DNA of 64,000 bases, taken from NCBI RefSeq assembly GCF_000427465.1, contig NZ_ATYB01000014.1:522317-586316 (forward strand). Reading direction: 5' to 3'. The stretch is from Sinorhizobium arboris LMG 14919. Lineage in GTDB: Bacteria; Pseudomonadota; Alphaproteobacteria; Rhizobiales; Rhizobiaceae. The notes below the pieces were generated by a model that saw nothing but the letters and a program-made list of their open reading frames with translations, had not been told where the DNA came from and did no database searches. Below are positions 18,897 through 29,027 of the stretch, piece after piece. How positions within the stretch are numbered: the first letter of the stretch is position 1; each line of letters begins with the position of its first letter. Made by a program: the position numbers and the translations under genes.

Positions 18897-21806
18897 ATGA
18901 CCGAAACCGCTGAAAAGATCGACTATTCCTCTACCCTTTACCTGCCGCAGACGGACTTTCCGATGCGCGCCGGCCTGCCGCAGAAGGAGCCGGAGACCGT
19001 TGCCCGCTGGCAGAAGATGGAGCTTTACAAAAAGCTCCGCGCGTCGGCTGCCGGCCGCGAGAAGTTCGTCCTCCACGACGGGCCGCCCTATGCCAACGGC
19101 AATATCCATATAGGCCACGCGCTGAACAAGATCCTCAAGGATGTGATCAACCGCTCGTTCCAGATGCGCGGCTTCGACGCCAATTACGTCCCGGGCTGGG
19201 ATTGCCACGGTTTGCCGATCGAGTGGAAGATCGAGGAAAAGTACCGGGAAAAGGGCCGGAACAAGGACGAGGTACCGGTCAACGAGTTCCGTAAGGAATG
19301 CCGTGAATTCGCCAGCGGCTGGATAGCGGTCCAGACCGAGGAGTTCAAACGCCTCGGCATCGAGGGCGATTTCGAGAACCCCTACACCACGATGAACTTC
19401 CATGCGGAAGCGCGTATCGCCGGCGAGCTGATGAAGATCGCCAGGTCCGGCCAGCTCTATCGTGGTTCGAAGCCGGTCATGTGGTCCGTCGTCGAGCGTA
19501 CCGCGCTGGCCGAGGCCGAGGTCGAATATGCCGACGTCGAAAGCGACATGATCTGGGTGAAGTTTCCGGTGACCGAGGGCCCCGATGCGCTTGCCGGCGC
19601 CTCCGTCGTCATCTGGACCACGACCCCCTGGACGATTCCCGGAAACCGCGCGATCGCCTATTCGTCGCGATATGCCTACGGCCTCTACGAGGTTGCGACC
19701 GCCGAAAACGACTATGGCCCGCAGCCGGGCGAGAAGCTGATCTTCGCCAAGCGCCTGGCCGAAGAGTCGGCGGCCAAGGCGAAGGTCACGTTCAACTTCG
19801 TGCGCGATGTCGAGGCGGGCGACCTGGCGGCGATTACCTGCGCCCATCCGTTGCACGGCCTCGGCGGAGGCTATGCTTTCAGCGTGCCTCTCCTCGACGG
19901 CGAGCACGTCACCGACGATGCCGGCACCGGCTTCGTCCACACGGCACCGAGCCATGGTCGCGAAGATTTCGAGGCCTGGATGGATAACGTGCGCCTCCTC
20001 GAGGAACGCGGCATCTCGTCCACCATCCCGTTCCCGGTAGACGATGCCGGCTATTTCACGGCCGATGCACCCGGCTTCGGTCCGGATGCGGAAGGCGGCG
20101 CTGGACGGGTCATCGACGACAAGGGCAAGAAGGGCGACGCCAATGAGCGCGTCATCAAGGCTCTGATCGGCCGTCATGCCCTCTTTGCGCGGGGGCGGCT
20201 CAAGCATTCCTATCCGCATTCCTGGCGGTCGAAGAAACCGGTCATCTTCCGCAACACGCCGCAGTGGTTCGTCTACATGGATAAGGACTTCGGCGATGGC
20301 ACGACGCTTCGCTCCCGCGCGCTGAACGCGATCGACGGGACCCGCTTCGTCCCCGGCGCCGGCCAGAACCGTCTCAGGGCGATGATCGAACAGCGTCCCG
20401 ACTGGGTGCTTTCGCGCCAGCGCGCCTGGGGTGTTCCGATTGCTGTCTTCGCGGACGAGCAGGGCGAGATTCTCGTGGACGATGAGGTCAATGCCCGCAT
20501 ACTCGACGCTTTCGAGAAGGAAGGGGCGGACGCATGGTTCGCCGAAGGCGCGAAAGAGCGCTTCCTCGGCAACGACCACGACCATGCCCGCTGGTATCAG
20601 GTCACCGACATCCTTGACGTTTGGTTCGATTCCGGTTCGACCCACACCTTCACGCTGGAGGACCGTCCGGACCTGAAATGGCCGGCCGACGTTTATCTCG
20701 AAGGCTCCGACCAGCACCGCGGCTGGTTCCATTCCTCGCTGCTTGAAAGCTGCGCGACCCGTGGCCGTGCGCCCTACAACGCCGTCATCACCCATGGCTT
20801 CACCATGGATGAGAAGGGCGAGAAGATGTCGAAGTCGAAGGGCAATACCGTCACGCCCCAGGAGGTGATGAAGGATGCCGGCGCCGACATCCTGCGCCTC
20901 TGGGTCATGACGACGGACTATTGGGAGGACCAGCGCCTCGGCAAGACCATCATCCAGACGAACATCGACGCATACCGCAAGCTGCGCAACACGGTCCGCT
21001 GGATGCTCGGTACGCTCGCCCACGACGAGGGCGTAGTCGTGGCACTGTCCGACATGCCGGAACTCGAAAGGCTGATGCTGCATCGTCTCGCCGAACTCGA
21101 CCGGCTGGTGCGCGAGGGCTATGACGCCTTCGACTTCAAGAGGATCGCCCGGGCGCTCATCGATTTCGCGAACGTCGAACTCTCGGCCTTCTATTTCGAT
21201 ATCCGCAAGGATGCGCTCTACTGCGACGCGCCGTCGTCGCTGCGCCGCCGCGCGGCCCTGCAGGTCATCCGCACCCTGTTCGATTGCCTGGTGACGTGGC
21301 TTGCACCAATGCTGCCCTTCACCGCCGAGGAGGCTTGGCTTTCGCGCAACCCGGAAGCGGTCTCGGTGCATCTGGAACAGTTCCCGACGGTTCCGGCGGA
21401 ATGGCGCAACGACGCACTCGCCGAGAAGTGGCGGAAGATCCGCGAGGTCCGCAAGGTGGTAACCGGTGCGCTCGAGATCGAGCGCAAGGAGAAGCGCATC
21501 GGCTCATCGCTGGAGGCGGCGCCGGTCGTCCATGTCGCCGACGCCGATTTGCGCCAGGCGCTCGAAGGTCAGGACTTCGCCGAGATCTGCATCACGTCGG
21601 CGATCGAAGTCGACGGCGGCGAAGGCCCGGCCGACGCGTTCAGACTGCCGGACGTCGCGAAGGTCAGCGTTGTGCCGAAATTCGCCGAGGGCCGCAAATG
21701 CGCGCGCTCCTGGCGAATCACCACTGACGTCGGTTCCGATCCGCTCTATCCGGATGTCTCCGCGCGTGATGCGGCCGCTTTGCGGGAACTCGGCTTCAAG
21801 CCGTAA
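18897..21806 (+). CDS. ileS: Isoleucine--tRNA ligase
   Basis: This 969-residue class I synthetase charges tRNA-Ile and edits misactivated valine. The HIGH-type motif is in [17 protein letters not shown] and the KMSKS motif in [12 protein letters not shown]. The CP1 editing domain is present ([25 protein letters not shown]). The C-terminus has CARSWRIT in place of the zinc-binding CxRCW knuckle found in many bacterial IleS proteins, so the terminal zinc site looks absent; I believe this is usual for rhizobial IleS. It is a single gene with a long leader. Confidence 0.97.
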   Translation: MTETAEKIDYSSTLYLPQTDFPMRAGLPQKEPETVARWQKMELYKKLRASAAGREKFVLHDGPPYANGNIHIGHALNKILKDVINRSFQMRGFDANYVPGWDCHGLPIEWKIEEKYREKGRNKDEVPVNEFRKECREFASGWIAVQTEEFKRLGIEGDFENPYTTMNFHAEARIAGELMKIARSGQLYRGSKPVMWSVVERTALAEAEVEYADVESDMIWVKFPVTEGPDALAGASVVIWTTTPWTIPGNRAIAYSSRYAYGLYEVATAENDYGPQPGEKLIFAKRLAEESAAKAKVTFNFVRDVEAGDLAAITCAHPLHGLGGGYAFSVPLLDGEHVTDDAGTGFVHTAPSHGREDFEAWMDNVRLLEERGISSTIPFPVDDAGYFTADAPGFGPDAEGGAGRVIDDKGKKGDANERVIKALIGRHALFARGRLKHSYPHSWRSKKPVIFRNTPQWFVYMDKDFGDGTTLRSRALNAIDGTRFVPGAGQNRLRAMIEQRPDWVLSRQRAWGVPIAVFADEQGEILVDDEVNARILDAFEKEGADAWFAEGAKERFLGNDHDHARWYQVTDILDVWFDSGSTHTFTLEDRPDLKWPADVYLEGSDQHRGWFHSSLLESCATRGRAPYNAVITHGFTMDEKGEKMSKSKGNTVTPQEVMKDAGADILRLWVMTTDYWEDQRLGKTIIQTNIDAYRKLRNTVRWMLGTLAHDEGVVVALSDMPELERLMLHRLAELDRLVREGYDAFDFKRIARALIDFANVELSAFYFDIRKDALYCDAPSSLRRRAALQVIRTLFDCLVTWLAPMLPFTAEEAWLSRNPEAVSVHLEQFPTVPAEWRNDALAEKWRKIREVRKVVTGALEIERKEKRIGSSLEAAPVVHVADADLRQALEGQDFAEICITSAIEVDGGEGPADAFRLPDVAKVSVVPKFAEGRKCARSWRITTDVGSDPLYPDVSARDAAALRELGFKP

Positions 21807-21939
21807 CCGATCGGTTTACCGGGTGAATTGCACTCAGGCTCTTCATCCGGTAAAACCTGCCCGAAATTTGGCGGATTTTTCCGCCATGGGGCGCTGAATG
21901 GCCGTTTCATGCGCGATACGGCCGGCTGGAAGGGATCTC

Positions 21940-22560
21940 ATGGGAATGATGCGAGAGTTGCGAGTGGCCGCCAGCATTGCCGCCATATTGGCGGGCGGCC
22001 TTGTGCTTTCCGGCTGCATCGGCGGCCCGACCTACGGCACGGACAAGACGGCCGGCGAGCATTTGCTGGACGATCTCGGCAGCGCAGTCAGCCTCGCTCC
22101 TCCGAAGAGGGATCCGGTCAAGTATCAGCCGCGCCCGGCGCTGGTGCTGCCGCCGCAACAGCAGCAGACCGCGCTTATCGAGCCGCAGCAATCGCTCGCG
22201 AGCCGCGAGGCCAACCCGGCCTGGGTCGAGTCTCCCGAAGAAATGCGCACACGCCTGCGCGAAGAGGCGGACGCCAACAAGAACGACCCCAACTACGTCT
22301 CGCCGCTGGCAAAAGCGAATGCCAACGGCCGTCGCCTTTCGGCCAAGGAGCAGCAGGAGGCCTATCGTCAGGCGCGCAAGATCGAGCAGGGAGCCTATTC
22401 GGACAAGCGCCGCTTCCTGAGCGATCCGCCGCTCGAGTACCGCCGACTGCCGGAGGGCTCCGAAGCCGATCTCGGCGAACCGGAGAAGGACAAGGAGCGC
22501 CGCCGCAAGAAAGAGGCGCAGATCAAAAACTCCGGAAGCAAATGGTACTGGCCGTTTTAG
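21940..22560 (+). CDS. Putative outer-membrane lipoprotein, alphaproteobacterial conserved hypothetical
   Basis: This protein is about 206 residues long. A lipoprotein signal peptide ends in the lipobox LVLSGC, so the mature protein should be lipid-anchored at Cys27 or nearby. The rest is polar, with a Gln-rich stretch (LVLPPQQQQTAL) and a charged, probably coiled-coil region (LSAKEQQEAYRQARKIEQG). It ends with a basic tail closing in SGSKWYWPF. I recognise no catalytic domain. ATG 21940 follows AAGGGA; an ATG at 21898 is too far upstream of the signal peptide. It lies downstream of ileS on the same strand. Confidence 0.8.
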   Translation: MGMMRELRVAASIAAILAGGLVLSGCIGGPTYGTDKTAGEHLLDDLGSAVSLAPPKRDPVKYQPRPALVLPPQQQQTALIEPQQSLASREANPAWVESPEEMRTRLREEADANKNDPNYVSPLAKANANGRRLSAKEQQEAYRQARKIEQGAYSDKRRFLSDPPLEYRRLPEGSEADLGEPEKDKERRRKKEAQIKNSGSKWYWPF

Positions 22561-22681
22561 CCACCGGAGCGTTTCCGCCTTTCTCCGATTTGTGGAGAAT
22601 GCTCTGACCTTGTTTTGCCGCAATCCCAGACGGAAAACCGCCGCGCGGTTTTCCTGGGACTTATCCAGTTGATTTCGAGCC

Positions 22682-23161
22682 ATGACCATCAGCATTCGCG
22701 ATGCCGCACCCGGCGACGTTAAGACGATCCTGCGGTTCATCACGGAACTCGCGACCTATGAAAGAGCGGCGCACGAAGTCGAGGCGACCGTCGAGCGCCT
22801 GCAGGAGTCGCTCTTTGGAGCCGGTGCGGTCGCGCGCGCCGTGATCTGCGAGACCGACGGCAGGCCCGCGGGGTTTGCCATCTGGTTCTACAGCTATTCC
22901 ACCTGGCAGGCGTGCAAGGGGCTTTACCTGGAGGACCTTTACGTCTCGCCGGAGTATCGCGGCTCCGGCGCCGGCAAGGCGCTCCTGAAACATCTGGCAC
23001 GCACGGCCGTCGCCGAAGGCTGCGGCCGCTTCGAATGGAGCGTGCTTGACTGGAACGAGCCCGCCATCCGTGTCTACGAGGCGATCGGGGCGGAGCCTAT
23101 GTCGGAATGGACGCGTTACCGCCTTGCCGGCAAGGGCCTAGAGGCGTTCGCGGACGCCTGA
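22682..23161 (+). CDS. GNAT-family N-acetyltransferase
   Basis: This 159-residue acetyl-CoA-dependent enzyme has the acetyl-CoA-binding motif A in LEDLYVSPEYRGSGAGKALL, with the R/Q-x-x-G-x-G/A loop, and motif B in WNEPAIRVYEAIGAEP. The N-terminal IRDAAPGDVKTILRFITELA and the GFAIWFYSYSTW segment resemble the diamine (spermidine/spermine) acetyltransferase-like subgroup. The substrate remains unproven. It is convergent with tadA downstream. Confidence 0.88.
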   Translation: MTISIRDAAPGDVKTILRFITELATYERAAHEVEATVERLQESLFGAGAVARAVICETDGRPAGFAIWFYSYSTWQACKGLYLEDLYVSPEYRGSGAGKALLKHLARTAVAEGCGRFEWSVLDWNEPAIRVYEAIGAEPMSEWTRYRLAGKGLEAFADA

Positions 23162-23203
23162 CACGATACTCTTGAAACGGCGCATCTCCGGACCGGAACC
23201 CGT

Positions 23204-23653
23204 CTAACGGCGCGCCGCAAAAAACTCGCGCAGAATATCGGCGGCCTCGCGCTCCGCCAGACCGGAATAGACATCGGGTACATGGTGGCAGGTCGGGGAT
23301 GCGTAAAACCTGACGCCGTTGTCGACCGCTCCGCCTTTCGGATCCTCCGCGCCGTAATAGAGGCGGCGGATGCGAGCGAAGGAAATCGCGGCCGCACACA
23401 TTGTGCAGGGCTCGAGCGTGACGTAGAGATCGGCGCCGGAAAGCCGCTCGTCGCCGACGGCGGCAGCCGCCTGGCGGATCGCCTCGATCTCCGCATGGGC
23501 GGTGATGTCCTTGAGTTCGCGGGTGCGGTTGCCCGCGGCAGCGATCACCTTGCCGCCGAGCACCACGACGGCGCCGATGGGCACTTCGCCGCGTGCCGCC
23601 GCCTTTCGGGCCTCCTGAAGGGCCGCCTGCATGAAACGCGCCGTTTCCGCCAT
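23204..23653 (-). CDS. tadA: tRNA-specific adenosine deaminase
   Basis: This 149-residue enzyme makes inosine at the wobble position of tRNA-Arg(ACG). The zinc deaminase motif is complete: HAE (His53, Glu55 as proton shuttle) in AHAEIEAIR and PCTMC (Cys83, Cys86). The ALQEARKAAARGEVPIGAVVV start is typical. It is divergent from rluB, with about 75 bases between them. Confidence 0.94.
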   Translation of the reverse strand: MAETARFMQAALQEARKAAARGEVPIGAVVVLGGKVIAAAGNRTRELKDITAHAEIEAIRQAAAAVGDERLSGADLYVTLEPCTMCAAAISFARIRRLYYGAEDPKGGAVDNGVRFYASPTCHHVPDVYSGLAEREAADILREFFAARR

Positions 23654-23727
23654 CGTTCGTTCAACAATTTCCTCTTAACCCACGGGCTTTGACCTGATAG
23701 GACAGCCGCAAAAGGCAGGCAACACAA

Positions 23728-25434
23728 ATGACATCCAAAGACAAGCCCACGAGGCCCGGCGGCAAGGCCAAGGGGCGCGACAAGAAACCTCATTCCGGCG
23801 AGAAGGCTTCGGCACGGGCAACCGGCAGCAGTCCGGCCGCGCCGATCGGTGCGGACGAGCCCCAGCGCATCTCGAAAATCCTTTCGCGGGCGGGCGTCGC
23901 CTCACGGCGCGACGTCGAGCGGATGATCATGGAAGGGCGGGTCAGCCTCAATGGCGTCGTGCTCGACACGCCGGTCGTCAATGCGACGCTGGCCGACAGG
24001 ATCGAGGTTGACGGCCACCCGATCCGCGGCATCGAACGGACGCGTCTGTGGCTCTATCACAAGCCGGCCGGCCTCGTGACGACCAACGCCGATCCGGAAG
24101 GCCGTCCGACGGTCTTCGAGAACCTGCCCGAGGATCTGCCGCGGGTACTGTCGGTCGGGCGTCTCGACATCAATACCGAAGGCCTGCTGCTCTTGACGAA
24201 CGACGGCGGGCTTGCCCGCGTGCTCGAACTGCCGTCGACGGGCTGGCTGCGCCGCTACCGCGTGCGGGCGCACGGGGAGATCGATCAGGCGGCGCTCGAC
24301 CGGCTGAAAGAGGGTATCGCGGTCGAAGGCGTTCTTTACGGAGCGATCGAGGCGACGCTGGATCGGGTGCAGGGTTCCAACGTCTGGATCACCATGGGCC
24401 TGCGCGAAGGCAAGAACCGTGAGATCAAGAATGTTCTTGGCGCGCTCGGTCTCGACGTCAACAGGCTGATCCGCATCTCCTACGGTCCCTTCCAGCTCGG
24501 CGAGCTGCCGATCGGCCAGGTTCAGGAGATCCGCGGCCGCACCCTGCGCGAACAGCTCGGACCGAGGCTGATCGCCGACGCCAAGGCGAATTTCGACGCG
24601 CCCATCTATAACGACCAGCCGGCTGCCGCCGAGCCTGAGGCGGAGCCCGCCGATCACGGTAAGGCGGAGTGGGGTGGCAAGCGCGAGAAGGCCGAGGACA
24701 AACGCGAGCGTGCTCTTGCCCGGCTCGACACCCGCCGCGACGATGGTCGCCCGAACGAACGTGGCCGCAGCCGCGGAAAGCCGGAGGAGCGACCGGCGCG
24801 CCAGCCCGTGCGGCGCAACCGGTCTTCCAACGTCTGGATGGCGCCAGGTGCGCGTCCGGTTGTCGAGAAGAAGCCGAAAGCTGCGGAGGACGAGCTGTCG
24901 CCGAAGGCGGCGCGGCGCGCGCCTGCCGAAGGCAAACGCCGCGATCGTCCGAAGGATGCCGCGGCAAAGGCGGCGGGAGGCTTCGATGCGGAGCGCAAGG
25001 GCAAGGCGGGTAAATCCGCCGGGCGCAAGGACACCTCGCTCGCCGGCGGCTTCGAGAGGCGCCGCCCGCTCGAAAACGCTGAGCGGAAATCCCGCGACCA
25101 TGGCGACCGGCCGCCGCGGCGCCCCAATGGTGAGCGAACGGCCCGCCCGGCCGATGACCGCGCCTCGTCGGACGGACGCAAGGAGAGCGCCCGGCCGCCA
25201 CGCGGCGACGGCAAGAAGCGCTTTGGCGGCGACCGGCCAGGCGCGAACGCTGTCGGCAAACCGGTTACGGGAAAGCCGGCCGCCAATCGCTCGTCCGGCC
25301 CGCGGGCCGGGAAGCCCGCCGGCAGCAAACCCGGTGGAGGCAAGCCTGGCGGCCGTCCGGGCGGCGGCAAGCCCGGGAGCCGTCCGAGTGGCGGCAAACC
25401 GCCGGGCAGGGGACCGCAGGGAAAGGGGAAATAG
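23728..25434 (+). CDS. rluB: 23S rRNA pseudouridine synthase RluB-type with very long basic tail
   Basis: The first ~285 residues form a standard RsuA/RluB enzyme. An S4 RNA-binding domain is seen in QRISKILSRAGVASRRDVERMI, and the catalytic domain has GRLDINTEGLLLLTNDG with the catalytic Asp, then GLREGKNREIKNVLGALG. The following ~280 residues are low complexity, rich in Arg, Lys, Pro, Gly and Asp, ending in repeated GGKPGGRPGGGKPGSRP-like units. The tail is probably disordered and may hold ribosomal RNA. Long basic tails occur in many alphaproteobacterial RluB proteins, but their role is unknown. rsmD starts six bases after the stop. Confidence 0.92.
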   Translation: MTSKDKPTRPGGKAKGRDKKPHSGEKASARATGSSPAAPIGADEPQRISKILSRAGVASRRDVERMIMEGRVSLNGVVLDTPVVNATLADRIEVDGHPIRGIERTRLWLYHKPAGLVTTNADPEGRPTVFENLPEDLPRVLSVGRLDINTEGLLLLTNDGGLARVLELPSTGWLRRYRVRAHGEIDQAALDRLKEGIAVEGVLYGAIEATLDRVQGSNVWITMGLREGKNREIKNVLGALGLDVNRLIRISYGPFQLGELPIGQVQEIRGRTLREQLGPRLIADAKANFDAPIYNDQPAAAEPEAEPADHGKAEWGGKREKAEDKRERALARLDTRRDDGRPNERGRSRGKPEERPARQPVRRNRSSNVWMAPGARPVVEKKPKAAEDELSPKAARRAPAEGKRRDRPKDAAAKAAGGFDAERKGKAGKSAGRKDTSLAGGFERRRPLENAERKSRDHGDRPPRRPNGERTARPADDRASSDGRKESARPPRGDGKKRFGGDRPGANAVGKPVTGKPAANRSSGPRAGKPAGSKPGGGKPGGRPGGGKPGSRPSGGKPPGRGPQGKGK

Positions 25435-25440
25435 CCGTCC

Positions 25441-26001
25441 GTGCGCATCGTCGGTGGAGAATTCCGCGGCCGCACGCTGGCCACGCCGAAGTCGAACGAT
25501 ATCCGCCCGACCACGGACCGGACGCGCGAGAGTCTGTTCAACATCCTGAGCCACGCCTATCCCGAGGCGCTTGACGGAACGCGCGTTCTCGATCTTTTCG
25601 CCGGGACGGGGGCCGTCGGGCTCGAGGCGCTGTCGCGCGGTTGCCGGCAGGGCCTCTTCGTCGAACAGGGCGTCGAGGGGCGCGGGCTGCTGCGCATCAA
25701 TATCGAAGCACTCGGCCTTCAGGGGCGGGCCAAGATCTTTCGCCGCGACGCGACCGATCTCGGGCCGGTCGGGACGATGGAACCGTTTCATCTGGTGTTT
25801 GCAGATCCGCCCTACGGCAAGGGCCTTGGCGAACGCGCTCTGACGGCGGCTGCCCGCGGCGGTTGGCTCGTTCCCGGTGCCCTTGCAATCCTGGAGGAGC
25901 GCGCGGACGTCCGGCCGCAATTTTCCGGAAGCTTCGAACCGATTGATGAACGCGCCTTCGGAGACACGCTCATGCATTTCCTTCGCTTTCGCGGCGTCTG
26001 A
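25441..26001 (+). CDS. rsmD: 16S rRNA (guanine(966)-N(2))-methyltransferase RsmD
   Basis: This 186-residue SAM-dependent methyltransferase modifies G966 of 16S rRNA. The N-terminal signature RIVGGEFRGR...RPTTDRTRESLFNIL, the SAM loop VLDLFAGTGAVGLEALSRG and the catalytic DPPY (VFADPPYGKG) are all present. The start is GTG at 25441, six bases after rluB. The pair of rRNA-modifying genes probably forms an operon. Confidence 0.95.
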   Translation: MRIVGGEFRGRTLATPKSNDIRPTTDRTRESLFNILSHAYPEALDGTRVLDLFAGTGAVGLEALSRGCRQGLFVEQGVEGRGLLRINIEALGLQGRAKIFRRDATDLGPVGTMEPFHLVFADPPYGKGLGERALTAAARGGWLVPGALAILEERADVRPQFSGSFEPIDERAFGDTLMHFLRFRGV

Positions 26002-26090
26002 GAACGGCGCAACGTCGGCCCGGAGGACTCAGATTCCACGTGATCTCGGCCTGTCCGTCGTGCAGGATGGCCGGTGACGGGAGGGCCCCG

Positions 26091-26975
26091 ATGGACCAGA
26101 ACCTATCCACGACACGCAGAGCCGCAGGAAGCGAGGGGGAGCCGACCATCGCTCTTGCCCTTGGCGGAGGCGGTGCGCGCGGCCTCGCCCACATCCACGT
26201 CATCGAGGCGCTTGATGAGATGGGGCTCCGGCCGGTAGTGGTCGCCGGTTCGTCGATCGGCGCGCTCATGGGCGCGGGCGTGGCAGCCGGCATGAGGGGG
26301 AAGGAAATCCGGGAACATGTGCTTTCGACCGTCGGCCGGCGCGGGGAGGTGCTCAACCGGCTCTGGCGATTGAGGCCCACCAGTCTTGCCGAGGCTGTGG
26401 CGAGCGGCTTCCGCTTCGGTCAGTTCAATATCGAGCGCGTGCTGAACGCCTTCCTGCCCGAGGCGGTGCCCGTTCGCTTCTCCGATCTGGTCCTTCCCCT
26501 GAAAATCATCGTCACGGACTATTACGGACAGAAGGAGCGGGTCTGCGAAAGCGGCGACCTCCATAAGGCGCTTGCTGCCTCCTGCGCCCTGCCGGCGGTC
26601 TTCATGCCTGTGACGATCGACGACCGAGTGATGATCGACGGCGGCATCTACAATCCGATTCCCTTCGATCACTTGCGCGGGCTGGCAGACATCGTTGTCG
26701 CCGTCGATGTCGTCGGCGGACCGGATGGGGACGGCAGGGCGATCCCGAGCCGTATCGACAGCCTTTTCGGCGCAACCCAGCTGATGATGCAGTCTATCAT
26801 CACCATGAAGATGCAGGCCGGCGCACCGGATATTCTTCTGCGCCCCGATATCGGGCGGTACCGCGTGCTCGATTTCCTGCGCGCACAGGAATTGCTTGCA
26901 GCCACCAGCGGGACCAAGGACGAGGTGAAGCGCGCACTGGCAGAGCGCATCGATCAATGGAGGAAGGGGATATAA
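26091..26975 (+). CDS. Patatin-like phospholipase / acyl hydrolase
   Basis: This protein is about 294 residues. The oxyanion loop GGGGARGLAH, the nucleophile elbow GSSIG (Ser55) and the catalytic DGG (MIDGGIYNPIPFD) form the Ser-Asp dyad of the RssA/patatin family. There is no signal peptide, so it should act in the cytoplasm or on the inner membrane. The ATG at 26091 (MDQNLST) is chosen; an upstream in-frame start at 26040 gives an unlikely Cys-containing leader. Substrates of this family range from phospholipids to lysophospholipids. Confidence 0.87.
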   Translation: MDQNLSTTRRAAGSEGEPTIALALGGGGARGLAHIHVIEALDEMGLRPVVVAGSSIGALMGAGVAAGMRGKEIREHVLSTVGRRGEVLNRLWRLRPTSLAEAVASGFRFGQFNIERVLNAFLPEAVPVRFSDLVLPLKIIVTDYYGQKERVCESGDLHKALAASCALPAVFMPVTIDDRVMIDGGIYNPIPFDHLRGLADIVVAVDVVGGPDGDGRAIPSRIDSLFGATQLMMQSIITMKMQAGAPDILLRPDIGRYRVLDFLRAQELLAATSGTKDEVKRALAERIDQWRKGI

Positions 26976-27042
26976 CCCGGCACGGGTTCCGCAGCCGCCT
27001 CTCATCCGCCTGCCGGTCCCGACCGTATCCCTCACTCGAATA

Positions 27043-28875
27043 TCACTCCGCCTTCTCCAGCGCCTCGTTCCCCTCGGCAAGATCCGCCAGAGCATCGGCG
27101 GAATGGGTGACCTCACGCTTCGGCTTGACCAGGGGTTCGGGCCGAACGGGTCTTGAGTGCAGCATGTGGCGGCCGGCGGTGATGCCCTCCGCTTCCTGGA
27201 GTACCAGCCTTGCCTCGTCGCGGCGGCGGATGTCGTCCATGATTCCGATGGCTTCGTCGCCGTTCACGCCGAGCGCCTCGAGCGTCTTGCGGCCGAAAAG
27301 CAGGCCCGACTCGAAGGTTTCGCGCAATTCGTAATCGACACCCCGCGCGCGCAGTTCCAGCGTGTGCAGGCGGTCGTAGGAGCGCGCGAAGATGCGGGCA
27401 TTCGGGTATTCCGCATGGACGAGATCGATGATCCTGTCCGTGACCTCTTTCTTCTGCGTACATACGGCGACGATCTTTGCCTTTTCGATCCCGGCGGCCC
27501 TCAAGACGTCGAGGCGCGTGCCGTCGCCGAAATAGATGCGGAAACCGAATGTCGCCGCCTGACGCACGCGCGCCGCTGAATGGTCGATGATCGTAACGTC
27601 GCGGCCGCCAGCGAGCAGGATCTGCGAAGCGATCTGGGCGAAGCGCGAAAACCCTATCATCAGCACGTCGGCGCCGGCGCCCTCGAAATCCTCTTGGATC
27701 TCCTCGGCCATTTCATCCTGTTCATGCATTAGCCTCCTGGAGAGGATCGCCGCCACGGGTGTCAGCGCCATAGAGAGCGTGACGATGGCAACGAGCAGCG
27801 AGGAAGTGGCTTGCGAGAAGACGCCGGCCACAGCGGCTGCGGTGAAGAGCACGAAACCGAATTCACCGCCCTGCGGAAGAAGCAGACCGATGCGGACGGC
27901 GTCGTTGTGGCGTGAGCCGGCTGCCCGGCAAAGCCCGTAAAGGACGAGACTCTTTACCAGCATCAATACCGGAACCGCGATGATGATGCTCAGCAGGTTC
28001 TCCGCTACGACCTGGAGCTCGAGGGACAGGCCGACCGCCATGAAGAAGAGCGCCTGGAGGATGCCGCGGAAAGGTTCGATATCGGCTTCCAGTTCGTGAC
28101 GATAGGACGATTCCGCCAACAATACGCCGGCGAGGAAGGCGCCCATGGCCATCGAAAGACCGGCGAGTTGCATCATCGTCGCCGCGCCCATGACGACGAG
28201 AAGCGCGGCTGCGATCATGACATCGCGCGCCCCTGTGCGCGCGATCATCTGGAAGAGCGGATTGAGAAGATAGCGGCCGGCGGCGAAAAGCGCTGCGACG
28301 GCAGCGATTGCGATTGCGAAGTCCTCGAGCGGCGTGGTCGTATCCTCCGGCGCTTGCGCCGCCATCAGCGGAATGATCGCAAGCAGGGGAACGATCGCCA
28401 GGTCCTGGAGCAGGAGAATGGAGAAGGCACGCTGGCCATAGCGCGTGTTGGTATCGTTGTTCTCCTCCAGGATCTGCATGGCGAATGCCGTGGAAGAAAG
28501 CGCCAGCCCGAAGCCGGCAACGACGCTGCCTGCACCTTCGATAAGGCCGCTGAAGGCGATCAGGAAGGAAAGAACGAGGCCGGTGATCACGACCTGCGCG
28601 GTGCCGAGACCGAAGATGTCGCGCCGCATCTGCCACAGCCGGGACGGTTTCAGCTCGAGGCCGATGATGAACAGCAGGAAGACGACGCCGAGTTCCGAGA
28701 CATGCAGGATCTCTTCGCCCTCCGTGATTTGTTGGGCGACGGGCCCGATCAGGATGCCGGCGGCGAGATAGCCGAGGATGGTGCCGAGCCCGAGACGCTT
28801 GAACAGCGGCGCCGCGATCACGGCGCCGCCAAGCAGCATGAGCGCCTGCGAATAGATTATCGTCGTCGTTTCCAT
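27043..28875 (-). CDS. CPA2-family monovalent cation:proton antiporter with TrkA-N domain (KefB-like)
   Basis: This 610-residue membrane protein has about twelve hydrophobic segments from residue 5 to about 385. It carries family marks such as GLGTILGYLAAGILIGP, GVVFLLFIIGLEL and ALSSTAFAMQ. A cytosolic TrkA-N domain follows (VLMIGFSRFAQIASQILLAGG ... GDGTRLDVLRAAGIEKA). It should exchange K+ or Na+ for H+. The nucleotide-binding turn reads GFSRFAQ instead of the usual GxGxxG-type GYGRFGQ, so ligand gating may differ. No ancillary KefF/KefG gene is adjacent. ATG 28875 (METTTIIY) is preferred over longer frames. Confidence 0.9.
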   Translation of the reverse strand: METTTIIYSQALMLLGGAVIAAPLFKRLGLGTILGYLAAGILIGPVAQQITEGEEILHVSELGVVFLLFIIGLELKPSRLWQMRRDIFGLGTAQVVITGLVLSFLIAFSGLIEGAGSVVAGFGLALSSTAFAMQILEENNDTNTRYGQRAFSILLLQDLAIVPLLAIIPLMAAQAPEDTTTPLEDFAIAIAAVAALFAAGRYLLNPLFQMIARTGARDVMIAAALLVVMGAATMMQLAGLSMAMGAFLAGVLLAESSYRHELEADIEPFRGILQALFFMAVGLSLELQVVAENLLSIIIAVPVLMLVKSLVLYGLCRAAGSRHNDAVRIGLLLPQGGEFGFVLFTAAAVAGVFSQATSSLLVAIVTLSMALTPVAAILSRRLMHEQDEMAEEIQEDFEGAGADVLMIGFSRFAQIASQILLAGGRDVTIIDHSAARVRQAATFGFRIYFGDGTRLDVLRAAGIEKAKIVAVCTQKKEVTDRIIDLVHAEYPNARIFARSYDRLHTLELRARGVDYELRETFESGLLFGRKTLEALGVNGDEAIGIMDDIRRRDEARLVLQEAEGITAGRHMLHSRPVRPEPLVKPKREVTHSADALADLAEGNEALEKAE

Positions 28876-29027
28876 GCTCGGTGCTTCCGCTATAACGGCC
28901 GGGGCGCCCGTAGGAGAGGGCATGGTCGGCCGGATATCATTTTTGCTGCTGGGGCGGGAATCACGATGATGCCCTTGATGCATGCTTCAGTGCACAATAA
29001 ATGGGACAGGAATGAAAGGCCAAAATC

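Noticed and set aside
18681..21371. A very long minus-strand open frame (896 codons) opposite ileS
   Set aside because: It is the antisense shadow of ileS in GC-rich DNA; its translation has no recognisable domain, whereas the plus frame has HIGH, KMSKS and editing motifs.
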